DNA of 64,000 bases from Neocallimastix lanati (nom. inval.) (Eukaryota > Neocallimastigomycota > Neocallimastigomycetes > Neocallimastigales > Neocallimastigaceae): positions 1,024,501 through 1,088,500 of the forward strand of contig JACVTC010000045.1 in assembly GCA_016946835.1 (NCBI GenBank). The letters run 5' to 3'. Every line of letters begins with the position of its first letter. The stretch's first letter is position 1. Positions 1 through 11,923 of this stretch are shown in pieces. The translations under genes and the position numbers were made by a program. The notes below the pieces were generated by a model that saw only the letters and a list, made by a program, of their open reading frames with translations, was not told the DNA's origin and ran no database searches.

Positions 1-329
1 AAAGAAATGTCTGGCCGAGTGCATTTTGCTAAGTATATAAGAGATCCAACTATACTTTTATATATAGTAGGATCAAAAGGTTTATCATTAGTAATATTAT
101 TTAGTGTGCAAGGTGTGTTCTTTCATTTTGAGTAATTTTAAAATTACTCAATAAATTTTAATAAATTTGTTTGTGAAATTCGGTATTCAAATTTCTTTTA
201 TTCAATTATAATATCTAGAAGATATTTGATAGGCCCATAATTAGAGATTTTAAATTTTTATTTAATTTTATTGATTACATCATATTTCTTTTCTTATTTT
301 CTATATTATTGAGATCTGGTATGTCTCAT

Positions 330-930
330 TTGAATGGATAATTTTTGTTTTTTGCTTTTCAATATTAGAGTTATTAATTCTATCATTTTTGTATGTGAAG
401 ACACTGAATTTGTCTTATATTTCTTCGTAAAATTGTTCTGGAGTTAATTTTGAACTAACTATTACCTTGCTTTTATGATCATTTGGTAATACATCATGCA
501 TAATTATGATCTTTTCTATATTAGTAGGTTTTGTAGGGGAGACATTTAATAATCTGAATTACTCCAATATTTCATTTGTGACGTTCATTGTTTCTTGAAT
601 ATCCTTTATTCGGATAAAATATAGCTTTTCATCCACATACCATAAAAGGTAGAGAGTTATCGTTTTTGTATAATTTTTCTATTTTCTTCATTCTTCATTC
701 TCTCATGAGCAGTTATACAATCCTTTATAAATGTTTTATTTTATCAAAGACATTAGTTAAGATAATTGTACAATCCATTGTGTCTTCTGCATTTAGGTTT
801 TCATTTAAATCACTATCTTCTGGTGTTAAATTCCCATTACTTGTAGACTTTTTTAATATGTCATTCACATCATATGTGATATATTTTGTTAATTTTTCTC
901 CTTTAAGTAATCCATCATTATAGAATACTA
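330..930 (-). pseudogene. Degenerate reading frame, possibly a retroelement gag remnant
   Basis: Read on the minus strand this stretch gives short open segments broken by stops, for example YITYDVNDILKKS near 870-830 and MHDVLPNDHKSKVIVSS near 500-450. The second segment resembles the helical part of retrotransposon capsid proteins, but I can see no zinc knuckle or catalytic motif. The open frame on the plus strand here (666-923) is Phe/Ser/Leu-rich and looks like a shadow. A broken host gene is the alternative. The bases before 330 hold no recognisable gene. Confidence 0.25.
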
Positions 931-1088
931 GAATGGAAATTATTTATTCCCTGGAGTTTTTCTTTTTCGGATAAAATAAATTCATATTCTTTTTTTTTTA
1001 AAAAAAAATTGTAAGAGACTTGAGACTTTTAATCCATTAGAAATATTTAAGTTTTATAAATAAATTTATAATTTTATTTTATTAAATT

Positions 1089-1169
1089 AATGTTAATAAT
1101 TGTAAGAGTATTAAATTTTTATATAAATACAATTTTATTTGTGTTAATACTCTAACAATTATTAGCATT
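1089..1169. repeat. Inverted repeat with 26-bp arms
   Basis: The arms at 1089-1114 and 1144-1169 are reverse complements at about 24 of 26 positions, separated by a 29-base AT loop. They could be the ends of a tiny inverted-repeat element or a cruciform-forming site. No gene is seen in 931-1500. Confidence 0.75.
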
Positions 1170-1619
1170 TATATAGAAATTTGTGGCTTGACTTCATTAC
1201 TAATTATGAATTACATGAATATTCTTTAGAATAAATTATTAGTTATTACTAATTATTATTAATTTAATTCAATATTCTAATTATTATAATAATAATCTCA
1301 ATATCAATATATTAATTAACATTTTATTTCTTATATAAAATAATTCTTCTTTATAAATTTTATTTATAATTATATATATGTTTTATTGCTTAATTTATAA
1401 TATTTTTTAATTAATATCCTTACTTACCAAATTTTGTTATATTGCTATATAATTATATGAAAATTTGAAAATTAATTTAAATTATTTCAGAATTAATTCA
1501 AGTATAAAAAAAAAATAAGCAACATGGATGAATCAGAAATAAAAATATATAACAATATGTTCATTGAATAATATAATTTCAACGATTTATCTAAATAGAA
1601 AAAATCGAATAGCTAAATA

Positions 1620-1870
1620 TAATTAAGAATTTGAAATCATGAAAAGCCTTAATAATTATAAAATTGTTAAAACAGTACCAAGAGAATCCAATATTATATC
1701 ATCATAATAGATAATTAAAAATTAAATATATAAAAGCAAAAGTTATTAAAAAAAAGGACGGTTAGTTGTCAAAGGATATACCTAAAAGAATTGTATCAAC
1801 TACAAAGAAGTATTTAAAACAACCATTAAGTCGTTAAAATTAATATCATTAATAAATAAATCATTATTAA
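1620..1870 (+). pseudogene. Ty1/copia reverse transcriptase remnant
   Basis: The plus strand encodes fragments that align with the start of the copia reverse transcriptase seen intact elsewhere in this window. NNYKIVKTVPRESNIISS at about 1650-1705 matches the segment before the conserved SRWVFK block. Near 1755-1830, RRLVVKGYT and INYKEVFKTT match the RLVAKGYTQ...ETFAPT block. Several in-frame stops interrupt it and no YVDD motif survives. It lies upstream of a separate protease-integrase remnant, so the order is wrong for one element and these are probably two relics. Confidence 0.6.
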
Positions 1871-2830
1871 TAGTTTATTTGAAACTACAAAAAATTATTG
1901 TTAACTATGTCAAAATAACCTTTGAAATCTAAAAATTTAAAAGGACTAGGATTATATGTTGTATTATTATGGATTTATAGTATTTTAAAATTGTTTTGAA
2001 ATGTGAGGGCTATATATATAATAATAGAATCCAACTTTAAAGTAAGAATGAAGAGTTCTATATAGTCGATCACTTTTGGTAAGTGTAAGATTTTGCTACA
2101 ATTCTAAATTTTCTATTTACTATATCTGAATTACGTCTTCAAAAGTGTAACTTTTTTCTAAAATGTTTTTAAACTAAAAGACATTACATAGTTTCTCCAA
2201 GAGTTTTATATAGAATATTAACATTATAATTAGATTATAATCATATTTTCAAGCTCATTTATCATGTTAGATTTCAGCCATGGATATCCTTTCTTTATAA
2301 AATTTAATTTCACTTAACTATATTTTCCATATTTTTCTTTTGTGAAAGAATATTTAAATATTTCACACTCTGGGCTGTACACCCTTCACTTCCGACAATC
2401 TTTTGTGTGTTCTCTTCAAAAACATTTATTATTGTCCATTTGGTTGTGATTATTATTTATGTAAATTAAAGGTCTTTGTCATATATTAAGTAGTCATCAA
2501 AGTTGAATAAAATATTTATATTTAAACTTCCTCTATTACCCTTAAAAAATTAACTATTTTCTATTGAAAAGAAATTAACTTTTTAAATTGAAATATATAA
2601 TATAAAACCATTTATACTTAAGAGACAAAACATACTTTATGTCTATTTTATTTAGTTTTCTATATTTAATTCAACTATTCTCTTGAAATCTCAGAATAAG
2701 CGAAATTAATAATTCTTCCAGAATTGCTTTATTCATAAATGCTTATAGATTGCTTTTCTTATTTCTTTTTATGAATTTAAAATTTAGTTTTAATAAAAAT
2801 ATTGTATAATCATAATTTTTCTTTAGTGTT

Positions 2831-3060
2831 TATAAATAGTGCAAAAAAAGTTTATTAAATAAATATATTTGGTTTAATTAATAGATATTGATTATTAGCA
2901 TATTTTGTTTTATGATAAATTTATATAATATATTAGATTATTAAATAAAATATTTAATTTAATTTATTTACTTTAGTAAAATTAATAGTTTTTATTAATT
3001 TTTATTGGTTTATATAAATAGTACAAAAAAGCTTATTAAATAATGAAATTTGGTTTTAAA
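2831..3060. repeat. Diverged direct duplication about 180 bp apart
   Basis: A roughly 50-bp block at 2831-2880 (ATAAATAGTGCAAAAAAAGT at its start) recurs at 3013-3060 with several substitutions and small indels. Both copies run into a TTTGGTTT and TTAATTA context. It looks like an old tandem duplication with unit near 180 bp. Confidence 0.5.
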
Positions 3061-3211
3061 TTAATTATAAATAAAAAATATGACATATATACATATATCA
3101 AGATATATAAATATATTGTTAATAATTAATAAGTTATTTCTAATTTAAAATTTTTATATTTCATCTGATAATTATATTTGCTTTAACAATTTTGTATTTA
3201 TTCAGTTTAAT

Positions 3212-3240
3212 ATTATGCTTAGTGTAATACTAAGCATAAT
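3212..3240. repeat. Perfect 12-bp-arm hairpin
   Basis: ATTATGCTTAGT at 3212-3223 is followed by the 5-base loop GTAAT and its exact reverse complement at 3229-3240. No T-run or gene end adjoins it, so a terminator role is not supported. Confidence 0.6.
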
Positions 3241-4194
3241 ACTTTCAATAAATCTACTCTAATTGACTATTTAATGCAAGGGTTAGAATTAGACAACTTA
3301 TTAGAAAGGAATAATCTAAGAATATTATTCATAAAATATAAATTATATTAATTAATAACCAATAGTATTTATGCATTCTGTAATATAATTAAATAAAAGT
3401 ATAAAAGGAATATCTTCGTACTATAAAAACAATATATATTAATAGTAATAAAATATATATATATAATATATTATATTAAAACATTTATTTTTTTACCTTA
3501 CTGGTTTAAAAAACCAAGAGTCTCGCTTTTCTGATTGCGAATAAAGTAATACAAAGTTTAAATTATAAGATTATAAATTTTATTATTAATTTGATATTAA
3601 TAATAATTTACTAATTTTATTTAAATTGTTTTAATAATTTAAAAATTTAAATTAAAATTTACCATAATTAACATTATATTTTGAAATCCAATGAAATATA
3701 TACAAAAATAGACAATTAATACTCTTAAGCAAGCCGAAAACAATATAAAAATATATAAATAGTCATTTGATATTAATAATTAAGTTGAAAGTATTATAAA
3801 AAAATAAAATCTAATTAGATCAAACAATTTCAACAAATAAAATTCTTATTCAAAAATAAAATCAATATTAATTATTTTTATTAATATAAAATATATAAAG
3901 CAAATTTATATAAATTATTTCAATAAATTAAAAATAAGTTTAACACATCTAAAAAGGCAATTTAATATATATGCAATTTATACCATATAAAAATTCCAGA
4001 AAAAAAATACTAATATATAATATAAAAAAAACATCATCAATATCTTCATATTACATTATTCATTAAAAGCAAATTTTATTAAATATATTTAAATTTTTTC
4101 AAATGATTATAACATAAATTTTGAAAATAAAATTCAATATATCAATATATCAATACTAACAATAATATTAATGATGTTAATCAAAAAAATATCA

Positions 4195-5370
4195 CATGCT
4201 GGTTTTTAGATTCATGAACTTCAATTAATATAACAATAATATTAATTATCAATATAATACAAGAAAATATAATGAAATGGAGAATCAATTATTGCAAACT
4301 ATAATGATTCTTTCAAAGGTTTCATTAATATCATTGAAATAATTATTAAAAACGTATATTACTCGAACAAAATCAATAAAATTTATTATTAGTTTGAAAT
4401 TTGATACAACAAAATTATAAATTTATTTTCAACAATCTTCAAAACAAATATAGGCAATAATATAATATTAAAATGGCAAAAGAATAGCAAGTATAATCAG
4501 TAATAATTCCAACTCCTTTAAATTATTAAATTTAAAAGAAAAATTAAATTTAGAAACCCTAATCAATATCAGTGATTAGTAATTATATCTTAATATATCA
4601 ATTCAAATGAAAAATACGAAATTTGGCATCGCAGATTCTTTCATTTCAATATTGACCTTATTAAAAATAAATTATTAAAATTACCAATTCATTACCTTTA
4701 TTTCCAAATTTGACCAAACTCCAAACTTAAAAAAATGTCAGAATACAATCATCAAACCTATTTGGATTACTTCATATGGACTTCTTGAAATCACTCCCTG
4801 AATCAATATACAGCAGTTGTTACTTCTTCACTATAATGGATGACTATTCTTGATATGGATGGGTTCTCTTCCTTAAAAATAAAAGAAATAGATATTTCAA
4901 TTATTTCATACATAGTTAATTAGAATAATAAATCAGTTCAACATAAGAATTAAATCAACCCAATTAGACAATGGTACACAATAGCTTTTATCAATTCTTC
5001 TCTTCTTATGGCATAATTCATCAAAAAAATTATAACTTACAATCCTCAATCAAATGATGGAGCCGAAAAATTTAACGAAACTCTTATCAGAGCCTCAAAT
5101 GCTATAATAAATGACGCTTAATTTAATCATTAATTTTGGGAAGATGCAGTAAGCATTGCCAAATATCTTCAAAACATCATACCTCATAAAGGAGTTAACA
5201 AAAAACATCCATATAAAATATTACTCAAATCTAAAGAAAATTATTGTAATCCACATATTTCTATCTGAAAAGTATTTTACTTTATTCCAAAGTCCCTAAG
5301 AAATAAAATCAGTAATAATTCTTTATCTGGGATATTTCTTGGATACTCTGATTATCTCCCATCTTGTAAG
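4195..5370 (+). pseudogene. Ty1/copia protease-integrase remnant
   Basis: The plus strand carries an eroded copia polyprotein. CWFLDS-stop-TSINIT at 4198-4236 is the aspartic protease motif DSGTS with the Gly codon changed to TGA (4215-4217). EIWHRRFFHFNIDL near 4620 is the GAG-pre-integrase histidine motif. HMDFLKSL near 4770, MDDYS-stop-YGWVLFL near 4840 and LDNGTQ near 4965 follow the integrase DDE order. YNPQSNDGAEKFNETLIRA near 5037-5095 contains the catalytic Glu. SGIFLGYSDYLPS near 5330 is the end of the conserved integrase C-terminal block. The frame breaks many times and stops just before a tRNA-like sequence at 5395. It is closer to element C than to A in wording, but old. Confidence 0.75.
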
Positions 5371-5394
5371 GAATCTGAGAATTTAAGAAATTAG

Positions 5395-5462
5395 AATCAT
5401 GGTCTAGTGATTAGTTACATTGACCATGACCAATACTGCATGAGTTCGATTCTGACTTCAAC
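5395..5462 (+). tRNA. tRNA-like fragment (pseudo-tRNA or SINE head)
   Basis: An A-box-like TGGTCTAGTGATTAGTTA is followed about 35 bases later by a B-box-like GAGTTCGATTCTGAC. The spacing fits a tRNA, and the D-arm wording resembles tRNA-Glu or tRNA-Gln. I could not fold a convincing cloverleaf and cannot read an anticodon, so a functional tRNA is unlikely. A related A box with the same TGGTCTAGTG wording occurs on the minus strand at 14,404-14,473. Confidence 0.4.
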
Positions 5463-5530
5463 CTATTTTACAAAATTATTTTTTTAAATATTTATTTATA
5501 ATAATTTCTATAATTTTCTTTCTTTAAAAA

Positions 5531-5930
5531 ATTATAGAATTTCATGGATTTTCACAATTAATTTATTTAATCAGAAATTATTAGAAAATCATAATTTTAT
5601 AAATTCTATTATTATTTTAATCATATGATTCATTTTTATCTATTAAAATCTTTTTCTAAGAACTTTTTATACTTTTCCATTCAAAAAAATATTTTTCTTT
5701 GTGTTTTTATTTTATAAAATAAATATATAAATTATAGAATTTCATGGATTTTCACAATTAATTTATTTAATCAGAAATTATTAGAAAATCATAATTTTAT
5801 AAATTCTATTATTATTTTAATCATATGATTCATTTTTATCTATTAAAATCTTTTTCTAAGAACTTTTTATACTTTTCCATTCAAAAAAATATTTTTCTTT
5901 GTGTTTTTATTTTATAAAATAAATATATAA
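5531..5930. repeat. Perfect 200-bp tandem duplication
   Basis: The 200 bases at 5531-5730 are repeated directly at 5731-5930, and I find no mismatch reading base by base. The unit starts ATTATAGAATTTCATGG and ends AAATATATAA. It has no reading frame. Perfect identity in otherwise decayed DNA implies a very recent duplication, gene conversion or an assembly artefact. Confidence 0.97.
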
Positions 5931-5982
5931 GTAATACTTTAGTTATAGTTAATTAATATTTTAATTTATTTTTTATTAATAG

Positions 5983-6269
5983 TGTTAATAAACACACAAT
6001 TAAGAGACACACAATATTAAGATAAAATTATAATTATGTTTAAGTAAAGATGTTTTATATTCTTTATTATATATTAATATTTATTATTATAAATATATAT
6101 AATTAAGTATGTATGATCGTATATATATATTAAGGTTTTTTATTGTTAAAGAGATAAAAAAAAATTAGGATTATTATTTAAGCACGTTTTATAGTATTTC
6201 GAGTATTTTGTATTTGTAAAATATTGGATAATCATAGATTAAATTTTATATTAAAATATATTTTTAACA
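5983..6269 (-). repeat. 3' LTR of element A
   Basis: This 287-bp copy starts TGTTAATAAACACAC and ends TTTTTAACA on the plus strand, so sense-strand ends are TGTT...AACA. It matches 12,637-12,924 almost base for base, differing mainly by a one-base A-run change and a few substitutions, which implies recent insertion. Confidence 0.93.
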
Positions 6270-6277
6270 TTCACCCT
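6270..6277 (-). promoter_or_regulatory. Polypurine tract of element A
   Basis: Directly inside the 3' LTR the sense strand reads AGGGTGAA, a short purine-rich run (one T) placed where plus-strand DNA synthesis is primed. Element C has AGGAGGAA in the same place. Confidence 0.6.
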
Positions 6278-6424
6278 AAAATCTAGCTTCAAAAAAAACT
6301 TAATACAAAGAAAAAATGAAGGTAGATTTTGAAAAATTATACTACTTTTAATTTGATTTGGAGAGCTTTCTAAAAAAAAACTTATTATATATAAGAAAAA
6401 AAAAATAGCACATTTTACACTATA

Positions 6425-9226
6425 TTATTCAATTTTATTAAGAAGGGAAATTCTAAATTTATCCATTAAAGTATTGTTTAAGTATTTCGTGAATCCGTCG
6501 GCTAAATTTTCTTTAGTGTTTATGTAATTCAATTTGATTAATCCTTTATTAACAAGATCTCTAATATGATGATACCGAATATCAATGTGTTTCGACTTGG
6601 GATTAATTGACTGATTCTCACTATTATATATTGTTGCTTTATTGTCGACGAAAATTTTTACATTATTAATTTTTATTCCAAGTTCGTTTAATAAATTCTT
6701 ATACCATAATGAATGCTTTGCGCATTCGCTTAAACTATAATACTCAGCTTCGGCCGTTGAGGTAGAAACGCAATGTTGCAATTTCGAGAACCAACTGGTT
6801 GGCGTTCTTCCCATCATCATCAGGAATCCTAAAGTAGATTTTCTTGTGATTGAGTCTCCAGCGAAATCTGCGTCTACATAAACCTTAAGGTTACCTTTTT
6901 CAATTTTTATACCATAGTTTTTTGTGTACATTAAGTATCTGAATATTTTAAGAACATTATTCCAATCCTCTAAGTTAGGGTTATTGGATTTTCTTGCTGC
7001 TCTGCTCACAGCAAATAGGATATCAGGTCGGGTACAAATAGCAAGATACAATAGGTTCCCAATGGCACTTCGGTATTTCGTTTCATTAAATTTTATGCAT
7101 TTCAATTTATTGTTTTCCACTGGTATTAAATTTTTCGATGGTGTAAGTTTATTAATTTCATATTTGAATAATATATCGTTAATATATCTTATTTGATGTA
7201 AAATATAGCCATTTCTGATCTTATTAAATTTAATTCCTATAACGAATTCTACATTACCTATATCTTTAATATTAAATTTTCTTTTTATTGAATCTTTTAC
7301 AATTTTGATTTCATGATCTGTTCCCGCAATTAATATATCATCTACGTATACCGACAAAATGCATATTATTTTATTATTCCTATCTGTCTTAATATAAACG
7401 CAAGGTTCACTCTTAGCTCTTCTAAAATTTAATTTGAGAAGCTCATTATTCAATTTTTCGTTCCATTCTTTTCCAGCTTGCTTTAAGCCATAAAGGGCTT
7501 TTTTAAGCTTCCAAAAACATTTATTGAATGAATGATGACCTTCGGGAGATTTCATATATATATCTTCTTTTAAATCTGCATTAAGGTATGCAGAGTTAAT
7601 GTCTATTTGTTCGATATTAAAATTATGCTGAACAGCTATTGCTGTGATAATCCTTATTGTATCTTGTTTTAAAGTTGGAGCAAACGTTTCCTTGAAATCA
7701 ATTCCATACTGCTGCGTATAACCTTTCGCAACTAATCTTGCTTTTCTTTTTATTATATTACCGTTGGAGTCTCTTTTATATTTAAATACCCAACGTGATA
7801 ATATAACGTTAGATCCTTCTGGAACTGAATTTACAATCTGAAAAACATTTAGCTTTTCCATATTTTTTAATTCTTCATTTACGGCTTCCATCCATTGCTC
7901 TTTATCTTTAAGGTTAAATATATCTTTAAAGTTATATGGTTCTCTGAATATATTGTTTTCTTCATTTAATTTTGATATATTCTTTTCACTATATTTTATT
8001 CTTTTGTTTGATGCTTTTGCTTCATAATTAATGTTTCTTTTATTTGTATTATTGTTTGTTGTATTGTGTTGATATTGGGATATTTCAATTTTATTGTTAT
8101 TAGTATTGTTTAATTTATTTACGTAATTAATTGTACTTTCCATATTAGATTCTGCAGTTGTATTTTTATTAGGAATATTATCATTATTTTTATTAAGATT
8201 ATTGGTAATATTATTGTCATTAAATTCATTATTTCTATAGTTTCTTGTATTAGTGTTGCAAATATTATTGTTGTTTAATTTATTATTATTATTGATTGAT
8301 GAATCATTGATATAGATATTACTTTTATTATTAGTGTTATTTTTATTGTTATTATTGAAAGTATTATTACTAGTATTGTTAATGTTGTTTTCATTATTGA
8401 TGTTGATATTATTTGAAGTAATGTTGTCATTTCCTGAATTATTATTATCTTCTGGATTATCATTTTTATTTTGTTTTTGTTTTTTATAAGTTTTATGTTT
8501 ATTTTTATTTCTTAAAATATTGCTATTATATTGTGAATCGTTAATATTATTATAGTTGTTTTGATAGTTGTGATTGTTGTTGTTGTATTTTTGATAATTA
8601 TAATTGTTATAATTATTGTTTGAAAAATTTTTGACAGAGTAATCATTCACCCTGAATTCGTTATTGGAATTATAGTTTAGTAAGACTGAATTTCCAGGAT
8701 CGTTTTCAAAAAATTGGACAGTTCGAGATAGCACGATTTTATTGTTGGTTAAATCAAGGATTTTATAAGATGATGGGTTATTGCAATATCCTAAGAAAAT
8801 TCCAGGGTGTGAATTATTATCAAATTTGGATCGTAATTCTTTTGGTATAAAGAAAAATACTCTGCATCCAAAAACTCTAAATATGCTGTAATCAACAGAT
8901 TTATTATATAGAATCTCAAATGGTACTTTATTGTTTATACCCTGATGGGGTAAACGATTGTGAATATAATTTACTGTATCGACAGCAAATTCCCAAAAAT
9001 TATGAGAAAGTTTTGATTCATTTAGTAGAGCTTTTGCGGAAGATATAAGTATGCCGTTGAATCGTTCAGCTTTCCCGTTTTGAGCAGGATTATATGGTAT
9101 AGTGTATTGATGTATTATACCATTATTTTGACAGAATATTTTGAAATTATTATTAAAAAATTCCCTTCCATTATCTGATCGAATATTTTTGATTTTAATG
9201 CTGAATGTGTTTAAAACTTCTTTGTA
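6425..9226 (-). pseudogene. Copia integrase core, Asn-rich linker, reverse transcriptase and RNase H (element A)
   Basis: This frame is open from just after the TAA at 9227-9229 to the end of pol. The first part holds the integrase second Asp (RSDNGREFF near 9180) and catalytic Glu (GKAERFNGI near 9065), then the C-terminal block ending SRTVQFF near 8720. A linker of roughly 250 residues, dominated by Asn, follows. RT begins near 7900 (SRWVFKYKRDSNG, KARLVAKGYTQQYG) and has YVDDILIAG near 7340. RNase H has VYVDADFAGD near 6880, STAEAEYYSLSECAK near 6740 and KHIDIRYHHIRD near 6580. An ATG at 8734 opens a 769-codon frame, but this is an internal Met and not the natural start. RT and RNase H look complete. 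Confidence 0.9.
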
Positions 9227-9229
9227 TTA

Positions 9230-10371
9230 AATAATGAATTTATTAAATGTTTCATTTTTATGTTGTAGGAATAAGACCCAGCCATATCTAGAAAAGTTAT
9301 CCAGGATTGTGAGGAAGTATATATTTTTATTTAAGGATGGCATTACGTGGCCCACTAAATCAAGACGTATAAGTTGAAAATGTGTTTTGTTTTATTAATT
9401 GATCTTTTGAAAGGTTTGTTCCTTAATTTTGAATTGGAACATATTTGACATTTGTGATTTGTATTTGTATTAGTATTTTTTAAATTATCTTTTTTTTTAG
9501 TAATGTCGAAATGACCCAGGCGTCTATGCCAAAGATCAAAATCTTGTTTATTGTTGATATGTGTTGAATTAATTTCATTTAAATTTTCGAAATTATTGTT
9601 CTTATGAAAAATGGATGGTGCTTTTGATAAATATATTTTAAATATATTTTTATTGTCTGCTGCTGATTGATATATTCTATTACCTTTGTCGTCATAGATG
9701 ATTGCGATTTGTGAGTTTTTATAGTTATTGAAAACAATTTTATAATTTTGTTTTATTAATTGATTAATTGATATTAAATTTTTCTTGATAAATTTAGAAT
9801 AATGAACGTTCTTTAAAATAAATTTATGATTGTTTATATATGCGTTGAAATCACCAATGTAGTTAGCATATGTTTCCTTTCCATTGTCAAGAGATATTTT
9901 TATTTTTTCTTTTCTGATGTTTGATAATATATTAATGTTATTTGTTACATTAATTGAGGCACCGGAATCCAGAATCCATTGTGTAATATTATTATTGTTG
10001 CTTCTTATATCAATTTTTGTTGGCTTGTTAATCTCTAAACTGTTTAATTCAAAACAGTTGTCTGAGTTATAATCTCTTGAGAAGTCTTCTTGGTAGTTTT
10101 CATTATAATCCTTTTTATCGTTTAATAGATATGCATGACCTTCTCTTGGTTTTTCTTTGTTGAATTTTTTTGTATTACCTTTTCTTTTATATTGTTTGTT
10201 GTTTCTTTTGTTTTTATTGAATTTGTTTTTTAAGCAGTCTTTTCGGTAGTGTCCGAACTTTCCACAAAGGTAGCATTTTCCATTTTTTCTTTTCTTGTAT
10301 TTTATTTTCTTAGGTTTAGAGATTTTTCGTCCATTTTCTAAACTAAGTATATTCTTCTGATTTTGTTCGAT
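9230..10371 (-). pseudogene. Copia gag C-terminus, zinc knuckle, protease and integrase N-terminus (element A, broken)
   Basis: Downstream of a TAA stop this segment reads through the CCHC knuckle CYLCGKFGHYRKDC near 10,275, a basic stretch, the protease motif WILDSGASINVT near 9975 and the integrase zinc-binding start (LWHRRLGHFD near 9520). Compared with element B, one base is lost near 9375 (TTTTCAACTT against TTTTCGAACTT), which shifts the frame just before the first integrase Asp. A Trp codon has also become TAA at 9227-9229. Catalytic residues of the protease are intact. Confidence 0.85.
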
Positions 10372-11130
10372 TTAAGCTGTTTCCCTTATATTGGAGAAAA
10401 CAATATCAGGTATTATCCTTTTGACATAGTCGTAGCATTTTGTCCAATTATTATTGTATTGGAAAACATTAATGAATCTAATGTTTTCAGGGAGAGCTCG
10501 ATTTAAAATACCGACCTTAACATTGTCGTTAATATCGGAGTCTATTCTTTCCAATTCATCCAGGAGATTTTGTAAGACAGCTAAGAAAATATGGACATCA
10601 TCTTCTAAATTATATTTCAATTTATTAATTTTGTCTTTCAGGACCATTTTTCTTTGTTCAGGTCCTATGGTAAAAGACTTGTTAAGTAGTTCCCATAATT
10701 GGAAGGCCGTTTTGCTTTGACTTTCCAATATTTTCTTGGTGTTCTCACCAAGATTATTTGTTATGATCCATTTTACTAATATGTCATTTTTAATATCTTT
10801 TTCGCTTGTTCCGATTTCGTACACAAGGGAATTATCGAATTTATCAATCGTATATTTTTCAATGCTTTCTGTTATATCTCTCCTTCTTATCTTTTTCACT
10901 TTTTCATGACTTATGTAGTCATCGAGGTTATTAATACAAAGGAGATAAAGGATATTTGTTTTCCAGTTAACAAAGTTATCTGTTGTCAATTCCGTAATAT
11001 GGTTAAAGTTTTCACTGTAGTTAAAAATGAACCCCTTTTGTGTGGGTTCATATTCACTGATGTTTATTATTTGGTCTTGGGTAGAATTGATACTATTTCT
11101 AGAATTACTTCTTAAGTTATTTCTGCTCAT
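10372..11130 (-). CDS. Copia gag N-terminal part (element A)
   Basis: A 252-codon frame starts with ATG at 11,130, just after the hairpin-array leader, and ends at a TAA where element B has TTA (Leu). The protein has the layout of copia gag: a FNYSENFNHITELTTDNF segment near residue 35 and FQLWELLNKSFT near residue 143, matching the UBN2/retrotran_gag region, then LPENIRFINVFQYNNNW near residue 215. The zinc knuckle lies beyond the stop. The same start is used in B (55,690), supporting it. It would give a capsid fragment without nucleic-acid-binding tail. Confidence 0.85.
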   Translation of the reverse strand: MSRNNLRSNSRNSINSTQDQIINISEYEPTQKGFIFNYSENFNHITELTTDNFVNWKTNILYLLCINNLDDYISHEKVKKIRRRDITESIEKYTIDKFDNSLVYEIGTSEKDIKNDILVKWIITNNLGENTKKILESQSKTAFQLWELLNKSFTIGPEQRKMVLKDKINKLKYNLEDDVHIFLAVLQNLLDELERIDSDINDNVKVGILNRALPENIRFINVFQYNNNWTKCYDYVKRIIPDIVFSNIRETA

Positions 11131-11923
11131 GTTAGTTTAATTCCAAAAAAAAAATGTTATTATGAATTATAATTGCTTATTAATTATTTTATTACTTTCT
11201 TTAAATAATTTTGAAGAGTAAAAAAAAATATAATTTGAGTTTATTTATATTTCTAAAAAGTACTATTTGAATTCATAAAATATCAATTTTGCTTTAAAAA
11301 AAAATATTGGTTATTATTTTTAGAAACATGATTTATTTCAATATTTTGTTTGGTTGATGATTTATTAAATTAATATATATAATTGGAACATTAAGAAAAT
11401 TTTTATTTATATATGAAGTGATTAATCAGATGACATCTGTATATTTTGTTTATATTAAACATGATCAATATATTATCAATAAATTAATATTAATAAAATT
11501 GTATTGTCGTTATTATTTTATTAATATTTTCTTTGTTATAGTATTGATCATTTGTTTATTTTAATTATGAAAAAATAGTTATTTGATTGTCATGTTTATA
11601 TTTTATTATTATTGTTAGTTTATATAAAAAAATCTAACTATTAGTGAGTTGTTTATAAAAATATTTTAAATTTTTATTATGATATTTGTTTATATTAAAA
11701 GTGATTTATATATTTTGTGATTTGACCAATTTTATATTATTATTTATTTATTGTATAACCTTTAATTTGAATTATGTTTATTTATATTTTAATTTATTGT
11801 ATTTTGTAGAGTTAGTATTATTGACGTTTTATTTATTATTATTTTTATATGAATGTCTGACATTATAATTTTAAAATTAGTTTATAGAAAAGAAATTGAC
11901 TTTATTATTATATTTTTTTAGTA
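11131..11923 (-). other. 5' leader of element A, AT-rich part
   Basis: This non-coding stretch lies between the gag start and the hairpin array, and it is closely matched by 54,900-55,689 in element B. No conserved reading frame is convincing, although a 60-codon frame occurs in both copies on the antisense strand (11,686-11,868 and 54,954-55,136). Confidence 0.6.

Larger units (their letters stand above)
1991..4190. other. Gene-free AT-rich interval
   Basis: I see no supportable gene here. A slightly GC-richer patch at about 2340-2480 translates on the minus strand to short broken segments of unknown origin. The rest is A/T-rich with simple-sequence character and may be eroded LTR or gag sequence belonging to the copia relics on either side. 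Confidence 0.5.

Noticed and set aside
11686-11868. 60-codon frame conserved in elements A and B (also 54,954-55,136)
   Set aside because: It is antisense to the element and hydrophobic by composition. Conservation follows from the near identity of the two copies.
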